Origin: a virus
IMG/VR virus record: IMGVR_UViG_3300008107_004101
Location: 1 to 20,838 of that record
Length of the DNA: 20,838 bases
Strand: one strand, 5' to 3'
Under the pieces are notes generated by a model. The model was not told where the DNA came from and ran no database searches. It saw only the letters and a list, made by a program, of their open reading frames with translations. The position numbers and the translations under genes are program-made. Below are positions 14,506-20,838 of the stretch, piece after piece. Each line of letters begins with the position of its first letter. Within the stretch, counting starts at the first letter, position 1.

Positions 14506-15961
14506 TTTTCAATTCTATGTTGTAAAACTTGTAGTTGAATTTTTCATCATCATATATTTTAACACGCTCGATGAAATGTTTCAATGTGTAATTGGCAAAT
14601 TTGCCTACACGAAAATCATCGACTATATCAAATAGTGTTGCCTCAGTTTTGTTTTCACCTATACGAAGTCCACGACCAATAGACTGCAAATTACGAACCC
14701 TTGACTTAGAAGGACTTGCAAAGATGATGTTGTGTAGATTGCGAATGTTGACGCCAGTAGAAAAAGTGCCATAAGATGCCACAATAATTGCGTCCTTTTC
14801 TTTTTCAGTAATTGAACGAACTGATTCACGGACTTCAACTTCTGTACCACCAAATACAAAAAATACATGCCTATTTTTCGCATGTTCTTTAATATTGGCA
14901 TACAAATCTTTTCCGTGTTTCTCTACAAATTGGAATAAAATAAGAGAGTTACCATCTAATGATAGTGTCAAGTTTCGGATAAAATCGTTTCGTGCTTTGT
15001 TCTGCACTATGTAATCGATTTCTGTATTGTAGTCCCATTCTTTTGCCATCTTGCATGTTGCCTCTGGATATTTTAAGATGAGACATTTGATTTTAAAATC
15101 TGCAAGTTGACCCTTTTCAATGAGTTCTGATGTAGATGTGGCTTTGTAAACAGGTCCAAACAAACCTTCTAATACAAGTCGGTGTGTTTGCGTACCATCT
15201 AAAGTACCTGTTGTACCTATTCTATATTTAGCTCTTGTGCAACCCGAAAGAATAGTTGTCAACGATTTGGCCTTAAATTGGTGTGCTTCATCACCAAGAA
15301 CAAAGTCAAATTGTTCAAAGTATTCTTTGTCGTTTTTATAGATTGATTGCCATGTAGTAATTGTTAAAAACTTGTTTGTATGTTTTTCTTTACCTGCATA
15401 TTGTCGATGGCAATATTCTTCTGAATTGTAACCATAAGATTCAAAGTCACTATACATCTGTTCTACAAGTGAGGTTGTAGGAACAATTAACAAACCTCTT
15501 TTATGTTCTTGTTGAAGGTGACGAACAATAAGGTATAGAATTAAACTTTTGCCACTAGCCGTTGGTGACAGTAGTAAAATACGCTTGTTGCGTATCGCAT
15601 AAACATAAGACTTTAATTGATAGTCTCTGACTTCATGTGGTAAGTTTAGTGTCTCAATAAATTCCTTTGCTTCATTCAATGAGTAGTTTTCTGTGGCAGA
15701 CACATCAGAATCAATTTCTAATGTGTATTCTCTTTCATCACAGAATTTTTGAATGTAAGGAACAAGACCATGATAAATGGTAAATGACCGCAAGTCAGCA
15801 AGTCTAATCTTACCATCCCACATGCGAGATTTGTATGCAGGTGTAAATTGATAACCTGGTACATAGAATGTAAAGTAATCACTCAGTTCTTGTGCAGTAC
15901 CTTTATCACACTCAAACTGTATAAATGCTTCATTCTTTTTATGAAGAATAATATCAGACAC
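14489..15961 (-). CDS. uvsW: UvsW-type superfamily 2 helicase
   Basis: This DNA/RNA helicase unwinds branched recombination intermediates and R-loops, shifting replication from origin to recombination mode. The 490 residues (T4: 502) have an N-terminal DNA-binding domain with YQFTPAYKSRMWDGKIRLAD (37-56), like T4, then motif I SPTASGKS (132-139), GLLIVPTTSLVEQM, the DEAH box GDEAHQF, motif III GTTGT, and the C-terminal lobe VASYGTFSTGVNIRNLHNII and QSIGRGLR. The start is a GTG (15961) whose frame overlaps the uvsY stop by 8 nt, indicating translational coupling. No nearby ATG gives a better match. Confidence 0.96.
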   Translation of the reverse strand: MSDIILHKKNEAFIQFECDKGTAQELSDYFTFYVPGYQFTPAYKSRMWDGKIRLADLRSFTIYHGLVPYIQKFCDEREYTLEIDSDVSATENYSLNEAKEFIETLNLPHEVRDYQLKSYVYAIRNKRILLLSPTASGKSLILYLIVRHLQQEHKRGLLIVPTTSLVEQMYSDFESYGYNSEEYCHRQYAGKEKHTNKFLTITTWQSIYKNDKEYFEQFDFVLGDEAHQFKAKSLTTILSGCTRAKYRIGTTGTLDGTQTHRLVLEGLFGPVYKATSTSELIEKGQLADFKIKCLILKYPEATCKMAKEWDYNTEIDYIVQNKARNDFIRNLTLSLDGNSLILFQFVEKHGKDLYANIKEHAKNRHVFFVFGGTEVEVRESVRSITEKEKDAIIVASYGTFSTGVNIRNLHNIIFASPSKSRVRNLQSIGRGLRIGENKTEATLFDIVDDFRVGKFANYTLKHFIERVKIYDDEKFNYKFYNIELKNGTNT

Positions 15962-16388
15962 CTTGAATAAATCTTTCCCATGCTATAAAGTCACGCAATT
16001 GAAATGTGCGACTGTTTAATTCTTTAAGTATAGCGGTACAAATATCAACAATCTCATCATGCATAATTTTTTGTGCCTGATACTTGTTTAAATCTTCATC
16101 ACTATCCATATATGTAGATAGGTCGGATTTGAGAACAAATGGAAAAGGTTCCCATCCATGTTTCTTCAAATCATCATCATCTAATTTACCTGTGTAGTAT
16201 TCCCATTTAATCTTTTTCATTTTATTATACTTGAACTCGGCTTCTTTCGAAAGCAAACGGTGCCTTGAAAGTATGTTCAAATACTTACTATGTAATTTGG
16301 GAATATCAAGAAGTGCCTTACCAGGTTCGGTTCGGTCAATATCGGCGTCTTTACGCCATTCTTCCAATAGTTCGTCTAATTTGCTCAT
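15954..16388 (-). CDS. uvsY: Recombination mediator UvsY
   Basis: UvsY loads the UvsX recombinase on gp32-coated single strands. The 144-residue protein from the ATG at 16388 begins MSKLDELLEEWRKDADIDRT, matching T4 UvsY (MRLEDLQEELKKDVFIDSTKL). It shares LHSKYLNILSRHRLLSKEAE, KKIKWEYYTGKLDDDDL and the C-terminal KELNSRTFQLRDFIAWERF. T4 UvsY is 137 aa. An in-frame GTG at 16418 lies upstream of the AGGAGG ribosome-binding site and inside the -10 region, so it is rejected. The stop overlaps the uvsW GTG. Confidence 0.92.
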   Translation of the reverse strand: MSKLDELLEEWRKDADIDRTEPGKALLDIPKLHSKYLNILSRHRLLSKEAEFKYNKMKKIKWEYYTGKLDDDDLKKHGWEPFPFVLKSDLSTYMDSDEDLNKYQAQKIMHDEIVDICTAILKELNSRTFQLRDFIAWERFIQGV

Positions 16389-16397
16389 AATAAAAGC

Positions 16398-16411
16398 CTC
16401 CTTCAGAGGAG
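16398..16411 (-). promoter_or_regulatory. Hairpin hiding the uvsY ribosome-binding site
   Basis: On the minus strand CTCCT (16411-16407), a CTGA loop and AGGAG (16402-16398) form a 5-bp stem that buries the ribosome-binding site. A transcript from the promoter at 16410-16438 would begin near 16403 and lack the 5' arm, leaving the site free. Confidence 0.5.
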
Positions 16412-16438
16412 AATACACTAATTGACGGTGATTGTCAA
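16410..16438 (-). promoter_or_regulatory. Sigma70-type promoter of uvsY
   Basis: TTGACA (16438-16433), a 17-bp spacer and TATTCT (16415-16410) on the minus strand: a perfect -35 and a 4/6 -10. It lies directly after the tail-tube gene stop and would give uvsY/uvsW an early promoter independent of the late genes upstream. Confidence 0.6.
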
Positions 16439-16444
16439 GCGTTT

Positions 16445-16984
16445 TTAGATAAGTTTTTCTATATCGTAGTAACTGTACCTGAATGTTCCGTCTGCCGTAA
16501 TTTGACTGTCGGGACTATCAGACGCTGCCATAATAAATGTAGATAGTGTTGTAGGGAACACATCGTAAAATTTAAACCTGTAATGAGGTTTGTTTGCGGA
16601 TGATAAAATGGTAATTGATGCATCAGAGTATTGCGGTTTCAAAGATGCTCTCATGCCAGAAACTTTATTTAAATTACCTAAGTTTCTGTATTCTGCAAAG
16701 TCAGTTGGAAAAGTCATTGCACGAATCCAATCGTGTATTTCTCTCCATGCAGTCAATTCTTCATCAACAAAAAATGTAACATTCAATAAATCATAAATTG
16801 CTTTTTCACCAGGTAAATACAAGTCAACAAATGGAGTATTTTGTGGAATTTCAGACAAAGAAATGCCTGGCACAGATAAAGACTGGCAAAAGAATTGTGT
16901 ATTTGGCAACCTACTAAAGTTTAACGAAAACTTATTAGGTTGTAAAAAATTTTGATTTGTTGGATTTCTGTCGAGTGCTGTCAT
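16445..16984 (-). CDS. Tail-tube-fold structural protein (gp19/gp54-like)
   Basis: From the ATG at 16984 the protein has 179 residues. It contains NKFSLNFSRLPNTQFFCQSL (about 17-36), SVPGISLSEIPQNTPFVDLY, PGEKAIYDLLNVTFFVDEEL (about 58-77), TAWREIHDWIRAMT and a C-terminal FKFYDVFPTTLSTFIMAA. This order ('F-x-x-x-S-x-x-x-P-G-x-x', 'V-T-F-x-V-D-E-x-x-x-A', 'I-x-x-W') matches T4 gp19 tail tube, a fold shared by gp54 and other tube-like virion proteins. In related phages the gene after 23 is often the tail terminator gp3, so synteny offers another reading. The longest frame starts at a GTG (17014) inside the terminator stem and is rejected. No ribosome-binding site precedes the ATG. Confidence 0.72.
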   Translation of the reverse strand: MTALDRNPTNQNFLQPNKFSLNFSRLPNTQFFCQSLSVPGISLSEIPQNTPFVDLYLPGEKAIYDLLNVTFFVDEELTAWREIHDWIRAMTFPTDFAEYRNLGNLNKVSGMRASLKPQYSDASITILSSANKPHYRFKFYDVFPTTLSTFIMAASDSPDSQITADGTFRYSYYDIEKLI

Positions 16985-16989
16985 ATCTT

Positions 16990-16997
16990 TATTTATG
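16990..16997 (-). promoter_or_regulatory. Late-promoter-like CATAAATA before the tail-tube gene
   Basis: CATAAATA matches 7 of 8 bases of the T4 late promoter TATAAATA. Its downstream edge is 5 nt from the ATG, so transcription would begin at or next to the start codon and give a nearly leaderless mRNA. It follows a strong terminator, where a new promoter would be needed. Confidence 0.45.
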
Positions 16998-16999
16998 CG

Positions 17000-17033
17000 A
17001 AAAAAAAGACCCACTTTTTAAGGTGGGTCTTTT
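17000..17033 (-). terminator. Intrinsic terminator after gp23
   Basis: AAAAGACCCAC and GTGGGTCTTTT form a perfect 11-bp stem around an 8-nt loop, followed by further T residues on the minus strand. Being A/T-flanked on both sides, it could also stop transcripts on the plus strand. Confidence 0.93.
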
Positions 17034-17037
17034 AAGG

Positions 17038-17071
17038 AAGTCTCTTATTGTTATTATTATTAACGAGACTT
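17038..17071 (-). other. Second hairpin in the gp23 3' region
   Basis: AAGTCTC (17071 down) and GAGACTT (17044 down) pair as a 7-bp stem around a 20-nt A/T-rich loop with a TAATAATAATAA run. It lies between the gp23 stop and the terminator. It may protect the 3' end of the abundant capsid mRNA from exonucleases; there is no T tract directly after it. Confidence 0.5.
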
Positions 17072-17077
17072 TAGAGA

Positions 17078-18421
17078 TTACATCAAGTTGGAAATCTTGA
17101 AAGCACGATAGTAAACATTGGAGTTTACATTGATTGTGCCATTGCCAACAGTTGTACCTTGTGCAAATGGGTTGGCAACTAGACCATAACGAGTCTTGAA
17201 ACCAATCTTTGGTTGGAAGGTACCTGTATCAACTGCACGAACCATTTGTAGAGGAACATATGGGCAGTAGAACAGACCAGCGTCATAAGCGTTAGAACCC
17301 TTATAACCGATAACTGCGAACTCAGATGTAGATGATGTTGGGAAGTATGGGTCGATATAGACCTTGATACGACCAAACAATGTACCTGCAAAGGTGTTGC
17401 CAGTGTCATCAACTGTCAATGAAACATTTGATGCAAGAGCTGAGTTGTAATCCAAGATGCCTGCCATTGCAAGTGCAGAAGCAACATCTGAAGAACAAAT
17501 CATAATGTTACCTTTACCACGGCGAGTTTGCTTAGCGATGGTATTAGCTTCACGCTCGATTTGGAATGCCAAACCTTTAACTTTTTCAACCATCCAACGA
17601 CCGTTAGAGTCGGTGTCTAAGTCGAATGTACCAGCAGTAGTTGTACCTACTTGAGCACCAACTTTTGCAGTTGAGTAGATTGTGCGGATAACTTCACGGT
17701 TAATTTCTGCAAGAATTTCGCTAGAAAGAATGTTAGCGAGTTCTGTCTCAGCGTCAAGACCATGAACTGCTTTCAAGTCTTGTGCGAGTTCCATTGAGTA
17801 TTCTGCCTTGAGAGCACGGCTACGAGCAGTAACAGTAACTTTCTCAATTGAGAATGCCATTTCTTGGAATGTGTTAGAACCATCACCTAATGCTTCAGAA
17901 GCACCAGTTGTCATTGTTGCAGGAAGATTTGAGAACACGGTGTTCGCAAATACATTACCTGAAGTTGCAGTATTAGACTGCAATGATAGAGCAGCTTGAG
18001 AAGCAGCGCCTGAGAAACCTGCGTTGGCTTCGTCATAGAAAGCTTCTGTACCGCCTTGTGTTGCATAGCGTGAACGCATTGCAAAAATCAAACCAGTTGG
18101 ACCAGTCATTGGTTGAACGCCTGCGATATCATAAGCGATAAGGTTAGGCAATGAACGGCGAACTAGAGAGATTAAGATTGGATCAAAACCTGCAACAGGT
18201 GACGATGCAGAACCACCGAAACCACCAGATGCAACTGTGTTAACCATTGAGTTTGTTGGGCCTGTTTCGTTAAGAACAGATGCTGCTTTTGTCATCTCAG
18301 AAGCTTGGTTCTCAAGAATAACGGCAGTAACCGCTTTACGATATGGGTCCTTGATAGGTGCTAATTCTGGGTGCTCCAGAACGCCTTCCCATTTCTTTTG
18401 TAGTTGTTCGGACAAATACAT
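17078..18421 (-). CDS. 23: Major capsid protein gp23
   Basis: This forms the hexamers of the head after proteolysis by gp21. The 447 residues are shorter than T4 gp23 (521), mainly because an insertion-domain segment is missing. Strong T4-like blocks are LVRRSLPNLIAYDIAGVQPM (about 86-105), SPTG-type MTGPTGLIFAMRSRYATQGG, EMAFSIEKVTVTARSRALKA, YSMELAQDLKAVHGLDAETE, EIXXEINREV, VIGYKGSNAYDAGLFYCPYV and FQPKIGFKTRYGLVANPFA. A gp21-type cleavage site (L/I-x-E) is seen at VLNE-TGPT, after Glu52, matching the T4 position (Glu65). An AAAGGAG site precedes the ATG. Confidence 0.98.
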   Translation of the reverse strand: MYLSEQLQKKWEGVLEHPELAPIKDPYRKAVTAVILENQASEMTKAASVLNETGPTNSMVNTVASGGFGGSASSPVAGFDPILISLVRRSLPNLIAYDIAGVQPMTGPTGLIFAMRSRYATQGGTEAFYDEANAGFSGAASQAALSLQSNTATSGNVFANTVFSNLPATMTTGASEALGDGSNTFQEMAFSIEKVTVTARSRALKAEYSMELAQDLKAVHGLDAETELANILSSEILAEINREVIRTIYSTAKVGAQVGTTTAGTFDLDTDSNGRWMVEKVKGLAFQIEREANTIAKQTRRGKGNIMICSSDVASALAMAGILDYNSALASNVSLTVDDTGNTFAGTLFGRIKVYIDPYFPTSSTSEFAVIGYKGSNAYDAGLFYCPYVPLQMVRAVDTGTFQPKIGFKTRYGLVANPFAQGTTVGNGTINVNSNVYYRAFKISNLM

Positions 18422-18451
18422 TTAAGTTTCTCCTTTAGGGTTTTACTTTAA

Positions 18452-19522
18452 TTAAATTTTTGTTTTAGAAATTGCTTGTGATACCATTGCAACTAGAGGG
18501 TCGTTAATATCAACCTTCTTAGCATCAGTATCTTCTACCTGTTCGTGTAGTTGTTTCTCATCTGCCTTTTTAACACCAGATGGGAAATAGTTCTCACGGA
18601 TTGTCTCAATCTTATTTTTGTATTCGTCCTCTGTGGAGAATTCTACACTCTCTGCGAGTGATTTGATTTTTTCGATTTGAGTTGTTGTGAGACCTTCACA
18701 AGCTTCACGGGTAATATCATTCTTGCGAGATTCTACAAGTGCTTTTGCAAAACCAACACCACGCTCGATTTCTTCGTTGAGTTTGCCTTCAAGTTCTTCA
18801 ACTTTAGTGGCAAGTTCATCAACCAAGTCAACCTTTTCAGATGGAACATCGATGTAATGTTCTGCAAATAGATTGCGTAGACCTGCAATGAATTCTTCAG
18901 TAAGTTCGGCACGGAGACCGGACTCAATTGCAATTTCGTTGTCTGCTAACCATTGTTCAACAACATAGTTTAGGTAGTCATCTACCTTAGTTGTTAGGTC
19001 AGACTTAATTTCTGCAACTGCTTCTTCGAGCATTGAGGCATATTTTGACTCAACTTCTTCTTCAATTTGTTGAACACGGTCCATGACACGAGCTTCAAAA
19101 ATTGTAGCAGCTTTAGTTTTGAATTCTTCAGAAATAGTAGAATCATCAGAGAACAATGAATCAATATCCTCTTTCATTTTCTTTTTCATTTCTTCTTTTT
19201 TCATGTGAGAAGTTTCTTCCAAAGTTTCATCTTCGGTAATAACTTCATCTTGTTTTTCTTCTTCTTCAGCAACTTTCTTCATAGTGTCTTGCTTGTCGGC
19301 AGAAGCAGCTGAAGGTTTTGTTGTTGGAGCTGCGGCGCTCTTAGCAGCCTTAGTTGCATCGATTTTATTAGAATCGTCATCTGGCTTGCTATTTTGAGGA
19401 GTAGGACCGCCAAGGTCTACTGCATCAGCACCTGGTAATTTTTCTGGTGGCATAGCTGGAGCGGACTTCTTGCTTCCGGCAAGAATTTCTGCTGCGGCTT
19501 CCATGAGTTTATTTGTTGCCAT
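18452..19522 (-). CDS. 22: Prohead scaffold core protein gp22
   Basis: The internal scaffold around which gp23 assembles and which gp21 degrades. The 356-residue protein (T4: 269) starts MATNKLMEAAAEILAGSKKS. It has a long Ala/Pro/Ser/Lys-rich, probably disordered stretch (about 20-85), a strongly charged region EEEEKQDEVITEDETLEETS, and then predicted coiled coils (about 140-320) rich in E, K, L and A (for example KVEELEGKLNEEIERGVGFA). Identity rests on position between gp21 and gp23 and on this composition. L/I-x-E sites such as TISE-EF could be cut by gp21. AGGAGA precedes the ATG, and a perfect late promoter lies upstream. Confidence 0.9.
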   Translation of the reverse strand: MATNKLMEAAAEILAGSKKSAPAMPPEKLPGADAVDLGGPTPQNSKPDDDSNKIDATKAAKSAAAPTTKPSAASADKQDTMKKVAEEEEKQDEVITEDETLEETSHMKKEEMKKKMKEDIDSLFSDDSTISEEFKTKAATIFEARVMDRVQQIEEEVESKYASMLEEAVAEIKSDLTTKVDDYLNYVVEQWLADNEIAIESGLRAELTEEFIAGLRNLFAEHYIDVPSEKVDLVDELATKVEELEGKLNEEIERGVGFAKALVESRKNDITREACEGLTTTQIEKIKSLAESVEFSTEDEYKNKIETIRENYFPSGVKKADEKQLHEQVEDTDAKKVDINDPLVAMVSQAISKTKI

Positions 19523-19544
19523 TAGGAATCTCCTTATGATTTCT

Positions 19545-19552
19545 TATTTATA
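19545..19552 (-). promoter_or_regulatory. Perfect T4-type late promoter before gene 22
   Basis: TATAAATA on the minus strand, in the 33-bp gap between the gp21 stop and the gp22 ATG, 22 nt upstream of the ATG and followed by AGGAGA. This is the gp55-dependent late promoter consensus, and it would drive 22 and 23. Confidence 0.88.
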
Positions 19553-19555
19553 AAA

Positions 19556-20206
19556 TTAAAGTTTTCTGAGGTAATTTTCAAACAGTTTAAGAGCGGTTTC
19601 CTCTAATTGTGATTTGGAAGCTCTCTGAATTGTTTTTTTGTAACGGTCATGGTCTGCTTCAACAAACTTACCGTCAATCATCATCCATTCTTTGTTTTCC
19701 ATAATACCGTTAACAAAGGCACCTGGTGCTGATGGATCCGCAACAATATCTGCCGCAGTTGCTAGGCGCAAGTCATCTTGAACCAAATTGTATCCTTCTT
19801 TAGTTTGCATTAGAGAACCTAATGCTCGTGAAGATACTCCCACTTGAATATCGTTATCGATAAAGTTTTTTACAATTTGTCCATATGGAGTTTCAAGAAT
19901 TAGTGCTTTACCGTAAAATGAATTACCATCTTCCACTAGAGAAACAATTTTATGTGATACTCTTTCAAGGTTGATAGATGGTGTGTCAGGATGACCTAAT
20001 TCACCCAATGCACGGTTTGAATTAATAAACTCGTCTGTATATCTCTCTACTTCACGGCGTAGAGTATCCATTTTATACATACGATTATTTTTATTGACTT
20101 GTTCGCCAACTAAAAATGTACCTTCAATAAAAAGTTTTTTCTTACCATTTTCTGATGCTTCAGTAAGATACTTTACATCATCAATTGTTTCTGTAATAAG
20201 TTTCAT
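19556..20206 (-). CDS. 21: Prohead core protease gp21
   Basis: A serine protease of the T4 prohead family (MEROPS S80) that degrades the scaffold and trims gp23 during head maturation. The 216 residues (T4: 212) include GTFLVGEQVNKNNRMYKMDT (about 29-48), LGELGHPDTPSINLERVSH with candidate catalytic His72, VGVSSRALGSL with the candidate nucleophile Ser125/126, and AADIVADPSAPGAFVNGI (151-168). Both catalytic motifs look intact. The start follows the upstream stop by one base and has only a weak AGGT site, so translation is probably coupled to the upstream gene. An early LITE could be a self-cleavage site. Confidence 0.96.
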   Translation of the reverse strand: MKLITETIDDVKYLTEASENGKKKLFIEGTFLVGEQVNKNNRMYKMDTLRREVERYTDEFINSNRALGELGHPDTPSINLERVSHKIVSLVEDGNSFYGKALILETPYGQIVKNFIDNDIQVGVSSRALGSLMQTKEGYNLVQDDLRLATAADIVADPSAPGAFVNGIMENKEWMMIDGKFVEADHDRYKKTIQRASKSQLEETALKLFENYLRKL

Positions 20207-20207
20207 G

Positions 20208-20573
20208 TTAGATACCTGTTAATGCTGGACTGTATTCAGCAGTTTTATTTAACGACAGAATTAAAGTGCCGCCAGTTCCAGAGTTTGTGATATGTAGATT
20301 AGCAGAACTTGTGTTTGCAACTACAATATCGTGTTGTGCAAGTGGTAAAGAATTTTCACCAAACAGTTCTAAGACAAGAACACCAGAGGTGCTATTGCCA
20401 CGATAAATTCTCCAAACACCATCCGTTGATGAATGAATGCCAGCAATTGCGGCATTAGATACTGTTTCATCAGCACCAGTAGATAAACCTGCCAATGTAA
20501 CATTGGTTGCGGTATTACCTACAACACGAATAACTGATTTACTTCTTTTATTATTAATGACTTCGTATGGCAT
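20208..20573 (-). CDS. Beta-rich hypothetical virion protein
   Basis: The 121-residue protein begins MPYEVINNKRSKSVIRVVGN and is rich in T, S, V, N, G and A with alternating short hydrophobic stretches (TNVTLAGL, DGVWRIYRG, GVLVLELFG, ANLHITNSG, GTLILSLN). No cysteine, signal peptide or membrane segment is present. Such a pattern fits an all-beta structural domain. I know no named family for it. Its place between the edge gene and the protease inside the head module suggests a head-associated role, which is inference. It overlaps or abuts both neighbours within 2 nt. Confidence 0.8.
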   Translation of the reverse strand: MPYEVINNKRSKSVIRVVGNTATNVTLAGLSTGADETVSNAAIAGIHSSTDGVWRIYRGNSTSGVLVLELFGENSLPLAQHDIVVANTSSANLHITNSGTGGTLILSLNKTAEYSPALTGI

Positions 20574-20574
20574 T

Positions 20575-20838
20575 TTATCTTAGTCCCATTGATGCACGCC
20601 TACGCATTGACATTTTTCTTTTCAACATCGTGCGGCGTAATTTAGCTCTTCTAGTTGTTTTCCAAGACCGTTTTAATAAACGAGCCTTTCTTAATCTTTC
20701 TGTTGCAGGTATTCTTTTTACGGTGTTACCTGAAATTCTATAACCTTTAATACCAGAGCGTCTGCGATTCTTTTGAACCACAATACGACCCTTTGCGTTT
20801 CTTCTAATTCTACGGCGAACTTTTGTAATTCTACCTTG
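20575..20838 (-). CDS. Very basic small protein, 5' end outside the window
   Basis: The frame is open to the right edge: 19 codons before the first GTG (20781) encode QGRITKVRRRIRRNAKGRIV in the same arginine-rich style, so the gene continues beyond the window and the GTG is internal. The visible 87 residues are about 40% Arg plus Lys (for example KNRRRSGIKGYRISGNTVKR and TTRRAKLRRTMLKRKMSMRR), with almost no acidic residues. A nucleic-acid-binding or head-internal protein is the simple inference. T4 has small prohead core proteins (gp67, gp68) at this place, but I cannot show homology. Confidence 0.8.
   Translation of the reverse strand, partial: QGRITKVRRRIRRNAKGRIVVQKNRRRSGIKGYRISGNTVKRIPATERLRKARLLKRSWKTTRRAKLRRTMLKRKMSMRRRASMGLR

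Noticed and set aside
15208-15224. CTAAATA-like late promoter within uvsW
   Set aside because: It lies inside coding sequence far from any start, and such AT-rich 7-mers are expected by chance.
16389-16418. GTG start extending UvsY by 10 residues
   Set aside because: The extension is the promoter -10 edge and the ribosome-binding site. T4 UvsY aligns from the downstream ATG.
16985-17014. GTG start extending the tail-tube protein by 10 residues
   Set aside because: The codon lies inside the terminator stem, and the extra residues are encoded by its T tract.
1-20838. CRISPR arrays, IS elements, integrase or attachment sites
   Set aside because: No regularly spaced repeats, transposase motifs or integrase gene were seen.

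Overview
The window is 20.8 kb of a T4-like myovirus genome (Caudoviricetes). The gene set and order resemble the T4-like phages of marine and freshwater bacteria, such as cyanophages and pelagiphages. Evidence is the block 21-22-23, uvsY, uvsW, 55, 47, 46, 45, 44 in T4-type order, together with accessory genes typical of that group: peptide deformylase, a CobS/CobT-like pair and a short membrane protein after gene 44. Every supported gene lies on the minus strand, so transcription runs from high to low coordinates. Composition is AT-rich. The host cannot be read from the window, but several near-consensus sigma70-type promoters (TTGACA, 17 bp, TATAAT-like) indicate a bacterial host polymerase. 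No integrase, IS element, CRISPR array or standard tRNA was seen.

Layout in transcription order. (1) 20838-17078 is the head module: a very basic small protein cut by the window edge, a beta-rich hypothetical protein, the gp21 prohead protease, the gp22 scaffold behind a perfect T4 late promoter (TATAAATA), and the gp23 major capsid protein. Two hairpins, one an intrinsic terminator, close the module. (2) 16984-16445 is a tail-tube-fold protein. (3) 16388-13471 holds recombination and late-transcription genes: UvsY, UvsW, an Sm-like protein with an acidic tail, and the late sigma factor gp55. (4) 13441-7652 is a tightly overlapping operon: a 59-aa DUF465-like protein, gp47, gp46, peptide deformylase, a GT-B glycosyltransferase and a DUF4338 (DruA-like) protein. 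(5) 7651-3670 is an accessory block: a probable tRNA-like small RNA with its own promoter, a zincin-motif/VWA protein (CobT-like) and a MoxR/CobS-like AAA+ ATPase. The last two each follow a copy of the same 35-bp promoter element, and a strong terminator ends the block. (6) 3649-3219 is a monocistronic unit: a consensus promoter, a leader predicted to fold as an H-type pseudoknot, a 90-aa winged-helix protein and a strong terminator. (7) 3202-1 holds a GT-A glycosyltransferase, a dATP/dGTP diphosphohydrolase-like protein, the sliding clamp gp45, a 56-aa FlbD-like protein, the clamp loader gp44 and a truncated membrane protein.

How the parts fit: gp44 and gp45 load and form the clamp used for replication, and the clamp also activates gp55-dependent late transcription. 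gp46/47, UvsY and UvsW drive recombination-dependent replication. gp21-23 build and mature the head. The most novel material is regulatory and accessory: the pseudoknot leader, the tRNA-like RNA, the paired promoter elements, the zincin-VWA/AAA+ pair, the DruA-like protein, and a possible leaderless late mRNA at the tail-tube gene. Several longest-ORF starts (GTG codons inside terminators or ribosome-binding sites) are replaced here by downstream ATGs with better support.
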